Shown piece by piece: positions 10,671-23,817 of a stretch of DNA of 64,000 bases (position 1 is the first letter of the stretch; every line of letters begins with the position of its first letter). The position numbers and the translations under genes are program-made. This stretch comes from Thuidium tamariscinum. Taxonomy: Eukaryota > Streptophyta > Bryopsida > Hypnales > Thuidiaceae. The stretch lies in NCBI GenBank assembly GCA_947034885.2, contig OX344756.2:24597489-24661488 (forward strand). The letters are read 5' to 3'. Below the pieces are notes generated by a model. That model saw nothing but the letters and a program-made list of their open reading frames with translations, ran no database searches and was not told the DNA's origin.

Positions 10671-11835
10671 TGCTAAAATCAGCAATGAGCCAACCAAATT
10701 TTTGTATGTCTTCTCTAAATGTGTCAGTGAATTTTCGTATGTCTCCTTTAAATACATTAGCGAAAGATTATAATGTTTGATCGTAAGGGTATTAAAAGTG
10801 CAAAAGTGTTTTGAAGTCTTTCAATAGTCTTTTCACATTTCAAATCTAATAGTTGGTCACTAAAAAACATGATGTTAAAGGATCTAACATACTTAACACC
10901 ACTTAATTTATAGCTTCTCAAAATCTACTCTACAAATTTTTTAAGTAAATTTCAATTCTAACATTTTCTTTTCTCCAACATCTAGTGCATTAGATGCTCA
11001 TTTTCCTCCATTATGTTGTGCAATCTTGACTTTTCATAGTGTTGATGTTCATTGTCCTCCATTATGTTATGTGAGTAGGAAGAAACTACCTTTTAGGAGT
11101 AGCTTGGCCGGTCTTCTTGTCAAACTTAGAGCAATCAAAAACTTCAAATTTGATGTAAAAATTAGTTTTTTGGAAGTTGGAAAGTTGCCTCCCCTACTTT
11201 TTGTGAATCTCTTCTTATAATTTAGCCAACCAACAAAAGTAATTTCTTTTTTTGCTAATGTTACACAATTCTTTAAAGAATCATGGATGTTTTTTGTTTT
11301 TCCTACAAAATTTTGCCAAGTTTTGCACATAAAAGTCTACCCTAACCACTAATAAATTTCAAATCACATTTCTCAAACCACTTCTCTCTAGGCTTTAGAG
11401 TGCAGAATTCTAATGAGTCTCATCCCCTATTTACTACACTAATAATAACAAAGACAAAGTTTATTTACCTAGGATGGCTATGATGTCAAAAATCAAGGAA
11501 ATTGGATGGGATTTCAAGATCATTGTAGAAATGAAACAATTGGGCAAAATATCTTTAGTAAGTCATAGTATTGAAGTACTTAAGAAAACATTTATGTATC
11601 TTTTGGATGATTTCAAAGAAACATCAAGGATGGAAAGAAACATTTTTTAATCTGATTTTTCAATGGAATCTATTTTAGCCCAATTTAAATGAAAGATGTT
11701 GAATATTCTCTCTTTGTGATATTTTTGGACTTTTTTACACAAGAAAATGGCAAAATTGCCATAGATAATTGTATAAAGTATTTTGGCAGTTTGTCCTCCT
11801 ATCTCTAAATTTGAATTTAAGCCAATAAAATTATA

Positions 11836-12112
11836 CATAAGAGGTTTTTCAACTTGTCTAGAAGACTGCAAGTTCTCGGACTGTGGGAACTCGCTAAAAG
11901 CTGCTACAGAGGCCATCTGATGTGGCCAAGAGACTGCCACATCAGATATTAATATTTTTTTAATATTTTTAAAAAAAAATTTAATGATATTTTAATTATT
12001 TTTTTATTTTTTATTTTTTTAATATTTTTTTTTTATTATTTAATCTGACGGGTTCACAGACTAGAGAACAGGGCTGAAATAGTCTCTCAGACCCTTGAAA
12101 AAACCTCTTATG
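11836..12112. mobile_element. MITE with CATAAGAGGTTTTT termini
   Basis: The left end 'CATAAGAGGTTTTTCAA' is inverted at the right end ('TTGAAAAAACCTCTTATG'). Just inside each end is a related 'GTCT…AGA.GAC' stretch. The middle has a 13-bp-stem hairpin (TCTGATGTGGC…GCCACATCAGA, about 11917-11946) and a long A/T run. It is non-coding, about 277 bp. Confidence 0.6.
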
Positions 12113-15100
12113 TTTTTTGGATTTGTGACCAACTTATGAAATAAAACTTAGCAAGTCTAGTTTGGATTGCGATTAGAAATTTTAAACCTAATTTATTGAT
12201 TTAAATTTTTTATTGTAATTTGAACTTCAGTCCTTTTAATATAGAAGGTACATCTACTAATTTTAGGAGACAATTGTGGGCACTTTATTCCCACCCTTGG
12301 AATAAAGTGTACACAACCGGGCTCAGTTCTATGAAATCTAATTCCTAGTGGGTGTCTACCTACGTTTGGTCCAGTTCTGCCTTCTAAGCAATGGATCTTC
12401 TAACCGCTACTCCTACCTCTTTCCTTGAAATAATTGCTTAAGGGTTTTTCCTTTACTTATCTAAGAGATTGTGATGGTTAAACTTTCTACTAACTTTAGC
12501 ACTATATGGTCCTTGAATGGTTTCACTTAGTCTAATTATTCTCCTTTTTATTTTCTATTGATTGATGCACGTACGGGTCCAATCAATGCATGTTTTTCAA
12601 TTGGATATGTTTCAGAATTGAATTCCTAATTCCTAGTTGATTGGTAATATTTTCTAATCTTGACTAAGCTTTTACTTTTGCTTGGAAATTACCATCTAGA
12701 TGCTTTCACCTATCTTTGACTTGTTTGGTTTAATCCTGATCTTGAAGCAAATTCCGACTTCTAACTTCTAGTTGCGTGGAAATAATGGAAAAAAGGGTTT
12801 TACAGACTTACGGTGATCATATTGACTTCGAAATCCTCGTGTCCACCAAATAACTCCTCCCGGTGCATGAGCTCTACTTCCATCTCGTTGATTTGCGCGT
12901 GATTGTGGTATGTGGTGTACCTTTGTTAGTCTTGAAGCTCTTGGACCTTCCTTCTTCCTTCGAGTGTCTCCTTTTCTTTTCAATTTCCTTTCTTTTCTTT
13001 CGGGAGAGGTACCTATAAAAAATCCTAATAAAATCTAAACTCTTATTACTACTAAATGGCTCCAAAGTCAAACCTTCCTACAACTAAGCTTTTCTAAACT
13101 TTTCCCTAAATTGGCAAACCTCTAAATGGTTCCCAAGTCAAACTATTCTTCTTCTCGTCTTTTCTATTTGTTTTTTGTCAAACTAAAATATGGTTTCCAA
13201 AGTCAAAATGGCTCAAAGATTCCATCATCATCTCTCTCTCCCTTCTAAACAGCAATTGAGGTTCACTTCTCTATTATTCTAGAGGTTGAGTAGTGTAAGA
13301 TAACTTGAGTTGAGTTGGGATTGAATTCAGAGTGTGGTTGCAGGTTCAGGACTTCAAAAATTGGGGAGCCTTGCTCGGTTGCTGGAGGTCCAGTATGGGC
13401 TGATTTTGGGGTCCAGTTCGTGAATCCAAGTGCTAGATGCTGGTGGGGTGAGGGCAGGTAGCCTTCCAAAGGGGTAGGAGCTGGTCAACTCAGTTTGACT
13501 CAAATTTGAGCTTGTTAGCCTTTGTTCAGCCCCCTCGGTCAACTCAGTTTGACTCAGATTTTGAGCTTGTTAGCATGTTCAATCCTTTTTGGATGAACCC
13601 AACTTTTGTGTTCAAAACTCAAATTTCTGAATGATAGAGAACTCTGGACCCCTGGATGAGAGGGAAGGCTGGTCAACTCAGTTTGACTGTCCCACTTTTG
13701 TATTTGGACTGCCTAACGGCTTCCTTTCTTTGAAAATCAAAATTCTATACTTTGAACTTTCAATGTTTTGCAATGACTGGGTAAGGTTAGAGAATCAACC
13801 GGTTTTCTCTCTGTATTTTTGTATCTAATTCGAAACAAAAGAAATTCTAATTTTCCTCTCTAGGCTTGACACTTGTTCTATACTTCCCTGCTTCAAACTT
13901 AAAAGCAAGAAAATAGTTTTCTTGCGAAAACTTGTCTAAATCAGATGGTGAGGCATGTATGGGTTACCTTTATTTTTCTCCCTTGGGTCCAGAGCTTGAT
14001 GGCCTAGCCACTTGGGCTTATAAGTAAATACCGAACTGACAAAGCCTGATGGCCTGGCCGCTTGGCTTAATCAAGTACCGAACTAGCAGAGCCTAACTAC
14101 CTGGTGGTGGGCCTGGTTGTCGGTGGCTGGGTCCTGGCCTGGTCCTTGATTTTAAAACAGACCACTTCTGGTTAATTTGGTGGTTGTTGCCAAACTTTAA
14201 ATAAAAACACAGGGTCTCCTTAGGGGACCCTTGGAACAAAAACTAATTGGAATAATTTAAGCTAAGGCTAAGAACCCAATTTCTCACAACTTTACCTTTT
14301 TAAGGTTTGTTGTTTCAAAAACAAGTTCCAAGACGAAAGCTTCGCCGCCTCGGAGGATTTGACTTCAAATTCTGGCAAAATTTCGCAAGAGCCGTGCTAG
14401 GAATTAGTTTTTTGAGGTTGAATCAACTCCAAAAATTCTCACTTGGATCACAATGCAATGGCTAGGCCCGAGGGGGATTCTCAATAAACCAATCCAGGTT
14501 GTAAATCCGTCCGAAGAGACTAATCACAAGGAATTATGATATCACAATTTGCAAAAGACTATAAGCTCCACGTGAACTTAGACAAGTTAGCAATGGTGCA
14601 CTAATGAATTTCGAACACCACAAGTTGTTCAAAATACTCTATCAAAACACAAGTATAGAAAGGCCTTGAAGTGTACCAACAAGGTTGGTGAAGCTCTTGA
14701 CCCTTGAGTACCAAAGAATCCAAAGACTTGTAAGTTGGTGTAGACTAAGAGAATGGAATGAGAAGGATGTAGAATGACAATGGTATTGAAAGTAGTATAG
14801 AATGATCGGATAATGGCTATGGTTTTCAATTGATATTGATGTGGTATATGCGTATTGAGTTGATAATGGTGTGAAGTGAGGGGAGGGGGAGGCCTTTTAT
14901 ACATTTCCAAGGCCTCCTCCCCCCTCAAATTACTTGCTAAGTAATCTAAAAAGTCAACTTTAACCTTTAAAAATCTACACTACTGCTGTGATTATTCTAT
15001 CTTTTGGAGAAATAGTCCGATCGCCAAACGGACAGCGCTAATGGCTTCAGAAGACCCAAATTAGTTTGACAGAACCTCTACCCCTTACTTCCAGAACCTA

Positions 15101-16946
15101 ATTGCGCTCAAAACTAACATTTACGAACCGGTAAAAAGGGTGGAAAACCCATCTTTTGGAATTGATTTTTCCCAAAGGTTTTGACTAGCCAGGGTTGTCG
15201 GGAAGGTCCAAGAATGTTGGAAAAGAGTCTAAGTTAACTCAAATCGGACACCGTATACTCCCCAGACGCCGGTCAACCCACCAAGATTTCGGTATAACCC
15301 TAGAAAGTCATTGCCGCCGCTGATTCTGGTACTTGCCGCTGTCAAAATGTCTTGAAATTTGGCAGGACGCTTATTTATGCTAAAACATGCTACCCTAATT
15401 TTTAGTGGGATTTTACCATCACCGTGGAATTTTCTATAAATTTCCAATTGCCGGTAAAAGCAGTTGACTTCCCATGGAGTCATTTCTATAATCCAGAAAA
15501 CTACGAAACTTTTAGGGGATCTTCTAGGAAGCCCCCTAATGACAAGTGCAAAGTTTTGCTAGAAACATACACTGTCTAATTAAAGTAGAAATTGTACTAG
15601 GGCGGAATTAATTCCTCCGGGGAGGAATCATTCCCGTACAAGGGAATCTCCACGAGTTGAGTTAATTCCTCCGGAGAGGAATCATTCACGTACAAGGGAA
15701 TCTCCATGAATTGGCTTCGCTGTGACGCTCTTGAGTGACTACTGGAATCCCATGACCTCCACTTAGCCAAATTCCGCTAAGATTCTTCTTGAAAAGTCCG
15801 ATAGGGCTTGTCTTGACACCTTTGCACTAAATTGTCTTTCGACTATTAGTTCGTGCTATCTCCTAGTAACCGTGTAATATTATGCCTAATCACCTGATAA
15901 GATGTAGAACTTGGCTCTAAAGAGTCTTTTATGGTACTCTGGCATAATTCTAATCAATTCCTTATCATCACTAGGGATTGTATCAATGCTACTACAAACA
16001 CTCATTTTAGTTGATTTTTAACCATAATAACCCTAAATATGAGCAATAAGTGAAAAAAAGAAAAATCCGAGGCCTGAGTGACAATGACGAGGCTCCCAAC
16101 AATATAAAAGATTGTACCATGGTATTTTATACTATAATGTACATCTAACAAAAAATTTGAGATTCTTTAGACATATGATTTATTCGATGAGAATTTTTTT
16201 TCAGCAATTTCAAAGTTTGAAAATTAAAGTGGTCGTAGACCCTTGCTTATAGGGTGAAGGAACTACACTAAATAGGAAGCTAGACGTAACTTAGTTTTCT
16301 ACCTAAAGGCTAAGCTTATATATGGTAGAAGGACCCACAACTGATAAAATAAATATTTTTGGACATAATCTAAGGTAGTACAAGGCAAAAAAAATATTTT
16401 CCCACATGCATTGACAAAAATGATAGAGATTGTAAGAATTTTCACAATTTTATCTCTTAAACTCAAAATATTATGAATTTTGAAAGACAAAATTTTGGCA
16501 TAACCTATTACCAACATCTAAAGTCATCCAATTTAGATCATTCAAGAACTACTTTTCCACTCATTGCTTTTTATGTTCTTGGTCACTTAATATATGTCAT
16601 TAACTTATTGGTCCAATTGACTTTGAATAAGTACAAAAATACACATTTCAAAGAAAAAATGGAAATCCATTCAAACCCTAGTTGGAAATATGCTACCCTA
16701 TTGATTGTTGATGGAGTGCCCGTTAGGAATGAATCCCTCTATTACAATAACGTGAATACTTGGTGTAGCCTGCCTGCTCAGGTGTTAAAAAAGGAGGAAC
16801 AAAACTTCATTCATCCAATTAAATTAGGCCACATGGTGGAGTCCCTTGAACGCCATGAAGACTGATGTGGCATCCTTGAAAATCCAAAACAGGTGGCAGC
16901 TTATAAAAGAGCCTTCAAATCTTATCTGCACTTACAATAAGCTTAA
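12113..16946. other. Gene-poor stretch with short direct repeats
   Basis: I found no gene. Near 12830-12960 the minus strand reads like protein ('HREELFGGHEDFEVN') but is short and unplaced. A 38-bp direct repeat carrying 'GGTCAACTCAGTTTGACTCA' occurs at 13482-13519 and 13537-13575, with a partial third copy at 13670. A 55-bp tandem duplication with an inner palindrome (TTCCTCCGGGGAGGAA) lies at 15607-15714. Composition between 12.3 and 15.9 kb is more balanced than the flanks, which might indicate an old retroelement, but I saw no paired LTRs or polymerase motifs. Confidence 0.4.
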
Positions 16947-17333
16947 GGAAGAAACACCCATTTCCGTCCCTCTACCTATTCCTGGACCCTAGAGTGTTAC
17001 TAAATCTGTCCATAAACATTCATTAAAGTGCCCAACAAATGTTTAATTCTAATTTGTTGACACAGTTGTAAGACACATGTATAAATTTCATTAACTGACA
17101 ACTGATTTCAATGAAGTTCAGTTTAGGGTACACCTATAGGACAGTTCCAGTGGTCTAGGGAGTCAACACTTTGAAAATTTATAGAAATTACACACTAATT
17201 TTGAAAAAAATTTAATTTAATTTTTGAATATTCATGATTTTCACTCGCTAATACTAGAAAAATATCATTTTCAGAAAAAGATACCTCCAACTATGCTAAA
17301 TTCTTTATTTGGACAATTTTGGGTGTTTCTACC
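16947..17333. mobile_element. MITE with GG.AGAAACACCC termini
   Basis: The left end 'GGAAGAAACACCCATTTCCG' and right end 'TTTTGGGTGTTTCTACC' are inverted repeats. The interior ('ATAGGACAGTTCCAGTGGT', 'GAATATTCATGATTTTCACT') is the reverse complement of the copy at 19622-20002. The two copies therefore flank the orphan frame at 17.8-18.5 kb in opposite orientation. It is non-coding. Confidence 0.65.
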
Positions 17334-17809
17334 GTAATATTGGAAACGCAAGGATGCAAAATATTGAGAAATCAAAAATTTGGAAAACAAGTGAGATTAC
17401 CGTATGTTAAGGTCAGATTCAACAAAAATTAAGTCAATTTTGAGAGAGAGTGACACATGTCATCTTGTAAATGGTCTAATATGACAAGAATCCATTACAA
17501 ACACCCAATTAGACATTCTTACATTTGGGGTGTGTGACATTGCACTTGCCTTTCCTACCATCCAAAATGAACAATTTCAAATAATGGGGGAGGGGAGAAT
17601 GTCAAAAAAATCATTTAGTCATTGTAGTTGAAATAGTTCAATGAACACTTGTAACATTCTTCCAAACTTAGTATTAATTGAAGAAAATCTTGTACATTTT
17701 TTAGTCCATACTACTTATAATCCATTTCTCTCTCTATTTTGTATTCAAATATATTTGAATACAAAAAACTACTAGGTCAACAACACTATGGCCAAATGGT
17801 ATTTCTCTA

Positions 17810-18519
17810 CTATGCATTCAAATCATTCTCCAGACAATTGTCGTCTAAGTCTTCCATTTGCTTTGCCAAATACTCCAGAAGGTGGGGTTTTGCTTCAACC
17901 GGAATAATCACTATCTTCTTTGTTTGCACTCCATACATCGTAATGTTTGACCGTATAATATTACCACTTCAGCCTCGACGACAGACATCCATCCATGAAT
18001 ATATGGTGCTTTCGTTTTCAACCCAATCCATATTCTCATCTGATGGTTCCCATGTTGACTCCGTGCAATTTGTGTACTTCACTCTGTGACTTCCTGCTTC
18101 ATCTCGTGCTCCAGGTTTCATACTAGGCCAGTACCACAAGACTTGCATCTTTTTGGCCCAATTCCTTTGACCTATCTCCAACACCTTTGCTAGATAGTAA
18201 GGTACTGTTCTTTTTACTTCCATCAATTCAACTTGAAGAGCCACAAATTGTCCTACAACAACATCATTCTCTGGATTGAACAGAGGGAAAGGATCATCAC
18301 TTGCATGCCTTATTGCTTCACGTGTTGATTGAATACTTGCGTCTCTATTCCTCCCTCCAATCACTCTTCTAGATTTAGCTTGACGTGGTCGTTCTTTTTG
18401 AAGCCCAAAATATCCTCTCCTCTCTGGATTGGGCATTGTTGCCATAATCAAATCAACAGTTGTACTTCCTGGTACATTTCCATCTATACAATCTGTTTGG
18501 CACCTTGCAGCATGCTTCT
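17810..18519 (-). pseudogene. Orphan open frame with Trp-rich reader-like region, one in-frame stop
   Basis: The minus strand stays open from about 18519 (after a TAG) to a TGA at 17969-17971, then continues in the same frame to TAG at 17810. No early ATG opens it; the first methionine is near residue 30 ('MATMPNPERRGYFG'). It contains 'VGQFVALQ', 'YYLAKVLEIG', 'MQVLWYWPSMKPG', 'STWEPSDENMDWVE' and 'STIYSW'. The tryptophan-rich spacing recalls BAH/PWWP-like modules, but I cannot name the family. After the TGA comes 'KIVIIPVEAKPHLLEYLAKQMEDL'. It may be a gene or transposase relic or a 3' exon. The inverted MITE copies on both sides suggest a mobile context. Confidence 0.4.
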
Positions 18520-19203
18520 AAACCCTCACTGATGCAAAATCCATTGGGAGTTGAGGAATCCCCTAAACACGCAGAATCTATATACTATTGACGATGGTTG
18601 GAAAATTCATCTGGATTCCACAGAGAAGGCAAGGTACTGGATTATTGTCACCCTTTCATGACATGAATGGACGATGGTTTCAGAGAGTCAGATTTGTGTG
18701 CGAAGGAGTAACTGTATAACAGCAGAGCAAATGGCTTCTCGTGGCATGAACAAATAAAGTGACGGTCCAGTTTGATTTGAGCCATGGGCCAGACGTGTGT
18801 TGCTGCCGTCGATGATTTGATTTCTTTTATGCTTTGAATGAATAGAGTGTTTTTGGTTTCCCTTCAACACTTGGGCGTCAAAGCCATTTGTCGATTATTT
18901 CGAAGGTTTCTTAATTTCAGTTTGGGTAGTTGCATGGCGAAGTACCTTAGTGATGCTGACGTGTACGAGGTGTTATATTGTCTTTCGTGGATTATCATAT
19001 CTGAAGGCACACTGGATACTCAAGCGTGGATTTGATGGAATTGAAAACAGATGCTGCAAGTAGCTGGTGTACAGGTTCCTGTGTGCTTGCGGAAGCAACT
19101 AGAGCAGGAGACACAGGCACAGGCTCTGGAAGAAAGAGCACATCGAAGTCCGGTTGCGAGTAAAGTGGAGGATGGACCCAAGCTCACTCACGGGTTGTTA
19201 AGT

Positions 19204-19327
19204 ATACGGCAATGCCGCTCGTCGTCGGGGATTACTGAAATTAAACTGCCGACGAGGAGGCTCTGCCTTCCTTGTCGGTACTTTAATTTCAGTAATCCCG
19301 ACCACAAGCGGTCATTGTCCGGCGTAA
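19204..19327. ncRNA. Long near-perfect hairpin, candidate microRNA precursor or tiny foldback
   Basis: One arm contains 'GATTACTGAAATTAAA' and the other its exact complement 'TTTAATTTCAGTAATC'. Pairing continues on both sides (GCCGACGAGGA with TCCTTGTCGGT; GGCAATGCCGC with GCGGTCATTGTCC), giving a stem of roughly 55 bp around a short loop at about 19261-19267. Local GC content is higher than in the flanks. Stem length and near-perfect pairing fit a young plant MIRNA gene or an inverted duplication. I do not recognise a known mature miRNA in it. The strand cannot be assigned. Confidence 0.5.
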
Positions 19328-19621
19328 AGCTCAAGCAATTGGATGAAATCGTGGGATGAGAGTGCAAGTTCAATGAAAAATACGTAATCCCCGGTTACGG
19401 GAAGAATCCATCACCAGTTGAGCATTACGCTCCGCAATCCTCCCAAGAAATGAATGGCACACTTCTTGGGAGTGCTTTACGGGCACTCACTCCCCATTCT
19501 CATGTGGCGTTGGCCATACCAATCACTCATCGAACCAATCACAGGCACTACGTGGAGTGAATCTCTTTTAGTAGATTGTCTTAGTTTCCTTCTCATCAAA
19601 CCACAAATGGAACTCTACAAT

Positions 19622-20002
19622 GGAAACACCCAAAACCGTCCAAATAAGGAATTCAGCATAGTTGGAGGTAGTGTTTTCTAAAACTGATATTTTTCTACTA
19701 TTGGCGAGTGAAAATCATGAATATTAAAAAAAAATTAAAATTTTCGGAATCAATTTGTAATTTCTATAAATTTTCAAAGTATTTGCTCCCTAAACCACTG
19801 GAACCGTCCTATAGGTGTACCTTTAACTGAACACCTACTGAAATTAGTTGTTAGTGAATGAAAACTATACATGTGTCTTACAACTACGTCAGCAAATTAG
19901 AATTAAACATTTGACGGATGCTTTAATGAATGCTTATGGATAGATTTAGTGGTACTCTAGGGTCCAAAAATAGGTATAGGGACAGAAATGGGTGTTTCTC
20001 CC
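19622..20002. mobile_element. MITE, inverted copy of the 16.9-kb element
   Basis: It runs from 'GGAAACACCCAAAACCGTCC' to 'GGGTGTTTCTCCC'. Its interior matches 16947-17333 in reverse and 10463-10670 in part. It is non-coding. No clear target duplication was identified. Confidence 0.65.
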
Positions 20003-20478
20003 TTAGTCCTCCTGAATGTTGTCTTTGATTATGTGAAGGTATAGATCGTCTCTTGAAGTAAGCCCTCAAGACTGCAGTATGCCAATTGCTAGGGTTGTGT
20101 TTTGAAATGTATAGTACAATTTTTCCATGGACATGGCTTAGGGTATGTTCCCACTTGCTGTTAGTGAAATTTTAGGTGCATTTACAGGGGGCGTGGTTTG
20201 ACAAAATGTCCCTACTAAGCCTCTTTCGGGGACAGGGATGGGATGCGGGCAGATCAAGGGGCTGCTCCTCACACTTCTGAGGACCCATCAATCTCCTTCC
20301 AATTTCTGTTTAAATTTGATTTTTCCAACAAAGTAGATGAGAATGCTATAGAACACAAGATTTTCAAGAAGAAAATTGAAGTAATGATGTGGGTTTTGTG
20401 TCACAAGTTCACTTAAGCCTCACAACCAATCTTGGATTGAAGTGGGAGAGAAGAGAAACTCTTTATACTAGTGGAGTA

Positions 20479-20751
20479 AGGTAGGTACACCCAAAAGCAC
20501 CACTTATTCATACTGAGCCTAGTTCCTGATATTAATGAGTTCAAATTTTTATGTAGCCTTGTTGGCAAGTGAAAGCATGCTCCAACGCACTAAAGAACGC
20601 AGGATTTGGATACCGTATGCAAAAGTTATTAACAGTCAAAGCTTGTTTCTGAAAGCGCCATCTACAGCCTGTGAACATGACTGATTTCGGAAATGTATGT
20701 GCACTGTAGATGGCGCTTTTAGGAACAGGGCACTTTTGGGTGTACCCACCT
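20479..20751. mobile_element. 273-bp TA-flanked MITE nested in left arm
   Basis: Termini AGGTAGGTACACCCAAAAG and CTTTTGGGTGTACCCACCT are inverted, flanked by TA on each side, as in Tc1/mariner-type (Stowaway-like) insertions. An inner inverted pair, AAGCGCCATCTACAG and CTGTAGATGGCGCTT, lies toward the right half. Further copies are at 23545-23817 and 55918-56190. Confidence 0.65.
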
Positions 20752-22826
20752 TAGTGATGGGTGAAACAAACCATGTGGGGTATGTGATTTAGGAGAAAAA
20801 AGAGCTCCTCCATTCATGGTTGTGGAAATGCAGGAATTGTGATAAAAGTCAAATTTTAGACCTCATTTAAAAATATTAGATTGTATTTTTTCAAAAAACT
20901 TCAAACTAAGAAAAGTTGGGGAATCAAGTGAAATTTTACCTCCAAAAATCCGTTTGATATTTCAATACTCCACCTAAAAGTTATGGACAAATTTCAGAGG
21001 AGGTGTTCAAAAATGTCCCCAAAATGTCCTTTCCACACACACACCTCTAGAATTTGTCTAGAACTCTTATGTGAGGCTTCAAAATCTCAAGTGGATTTTT
21101 AGGGATAAGTGTTAGCTTGTTTCTCCCACTTCTTTTAGTTCTATTTTTTTTAAAGAAGCTATAATGCAATGCCCAAATGAAGTCTAAAATTCAATTTCAA
21201 GCACAGTTCTTGCATTTCTACTTAACCATTAGCAGCTTCATTTTTTATGAACAGAATTGAAAAGTGTTGAGTGTTGTACAATCTTAGAGGTGTAGAATTT
21301 TCTATTTGAGTAAGTGAATCCAATTGTAATCCTTTTCTTAAAGTGATAGTCTTTACAAATTTCTATCTAATTTGTACGATATTGTTATAGGAACACTAAT
21401 TTTTTAGTATTGTGAAAATTCATAATTTATTCATGTGTAAAAAAGATGCATTTTGGAGATTTTAAAGTATTCTACTCACTTCCACCAAAATCCTAAAAGA
21501 GTTTGGTAGTTTCTTTATACAAACAATGTGTAATTGCATATTCAATCATATATACGCATAGTTACTTTATGAGAATTTAAGTAGTGATGTTTTTATTTTC
21601 AACTCTTCATTGTATGTGTATATATATATTTGTGTGTAATGCATGAGTTTTGTCAATCATAACAAACTTTCATTCAAGCAATGAAATAAAAATTGTACTT
21701 TTCAAGTACTTGAAAGTTATGTGTTTTTTAATTGATTTGACAAATACTAATCATTAAAGATATTAAAAGCTTGATATGAATAATTTTCTAAATATAAATT
21801 TGAACATCAAACGAAGTAAGAATGTCAAAAAAATCGTACAATGTTACATATTATTAATAGCACATGTAGATGTGGTCTACATTGATAATACTGCTCCACT
21901 AACATTGTACCATATTCAACACTTCTCAATTTTATTTATAGAAAATGAAGCCATTCATGGTTACACCTCAAATTTTGCTTCACCTTTATTTCATTGTTGT
22001 TTCAACATTTGGTGCATTAGTGCACTTTTTGAAAGATGTTGCCACAACTAAAAATTAGTCTAATGTTATTTGAAACAACAATGGAACATTTTACCATGTT
22101 TACCTAGTAGTTAAATGTATAACAAAAGTTAAATTGTTTTAACATCATGTCATCAATAGACAATTAAATTTGAAATTAATACATATTTCATACCTTCTCA
22201 TAAGAAGTTCCATTTTTTGTAAGATACCTTCTATGTGATAAGAGCTCTAACATGCTTTAACGTCCTACTGAACAAAAAAGGGTTATTGTATGTACAATAC
22301 CCTCTTCATACAAATCCAATAAATAAATAAATCTATACTTGCATCACAATACAATATTCAAATCCAATCTAATTAGCTTGAGAGAGGAAATAGTTTCTTT
22401 TTGCATTCTCAAGTAATTGGAATTTTAGATATTGACAAGTTTCTTTTATCATCATCAATTTATCATCAAGTGCTTGCAATACATAAGGGGTGAACAATTG
22501 GCATAAGATATTCACCAACATTTCTAAAATTTGAATGTTGTTTTGATGTACACTATCAACATCAATTGAAAGGTATGAATTATAAAAGGGTATTATTCCC
22601 TCATTAAAACCCCAAAGTACTCTTTGTTACAATTTTGAGAATAACTTTATTTCAAAAGAATTAAAATTTGACAACATTGTTGAATTAACATTCAACATTT
22701 CAACTTGAGAGTATGAATCCATTAAAATTGAACAAGCCCTTACAAACACATAATGAGGTGACCACTTTTTTTTATAAGTCTTGAGAAACCCTTGTAGAAG
22801 ATAATTTTTAAGAATTCAACCCTCAA

Positions 22827-22945
22827 CAATTGTTGATCCAATATTCTACACCACCATATTGAAAATGTGAAACAATACCTTTGAATAATTGTTGATCCAA
22901 CATTCCTACATCACCATATTCAAATTATTGACACAATACCTTTGA
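22827..22945. repeat. Tandem duplication of about 60 bp in the element spacer
   Basis: Two units share 'ATTGTTGATCCAA.ATTC', 'CACCATATT' and 'ACAATACCTTTGA'. They lie in the AT-rich spacer between the 1-kb arms. Confidence 0.55.
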
Positions 22946-23544
22946 TTCACAACATTGATTCAATATAACTTGTGACATTTCTTAGACAACCTTAAGTGTC
23001 TACTTTGTATTTGTCATGTTGTTTCAATAATGGTGAAATATTGATTTAAAGTTCTTAAAAATTTGAGATGTAACTAGAAACACAAGAATTATGCTTAAAG
23101 TTGAATTTTAGACTTCACTTGGGCATTGCATTATAGCTTCTTTAAAAAAAAATAGAACTAAAAGAAGTGGGAGAAACAAGCTAACATTTATCCCTAAAAA
23201 TCCACTTGAGATTTTGAAGCCTCACGTAAGAGTTCTAGACAAATTCTAGAGGTGTGTGTGTGGAAAGGACATTTTGGGGACATTTTTGAACACCTCCTCT
23301 GAAATTTGTCCATAACTTTTAGGTGGAGTATTGAAATATCAAACGGATTTTTGGAGGTAAAATTTCACTTGATTCCCCAACTTTTCTTAGTTTGAAGTTT
23401 TTTGAAAAAATACAATCTAATATTTTTAAATGAGGTCTAAAATTTGACTTTTATCACAATTCCTGCATTTCCACAACCATGAATGGAGGAGCTCTTTTTT
23501 CTCCTAAATCACATACCCCACATGGTTTGTTTCACCCATCACTA

Positions 23545-23817
23545 AGGTGGGTACACCCAAAAGTGCCCTGTTCCTAAAAGCGCCATCTACAGTGCACATA
23601 CATTTCCGAAATCAGTCATGTTCACAGGCTGTAGATGGCGCTTTCAGAAACAAGCTTTGACTGTTAATAACTTTTGCATACGGTATCCAAATCCTGCGTT
23701 CTTTGGTGCGTTGGAGCATGCTTTCACTTGCCAACAAGGCTACATAAAAATTTGAACTCATTAATAGCAGGAACTAGGCTCAGTATGAATAAGTGGTGCT
23801 TTTGGGTGTACCTACCT
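23545..23817. mobile_element. 273-bp TA-flanked MITE nested in right arm
   Basis: This is the mirror copy of 20479-20751, in the same relative place in the opposite arm. The MITE was therefore already present when the arms were duplicated in inverse orientation. Confidence 0.65.

Noticed and set aside
12113-16946. Possible degraded LTR retrotransposon
   Set aside because: I found no paired LTRs, primer-binding site or reverse transcriptase motif.
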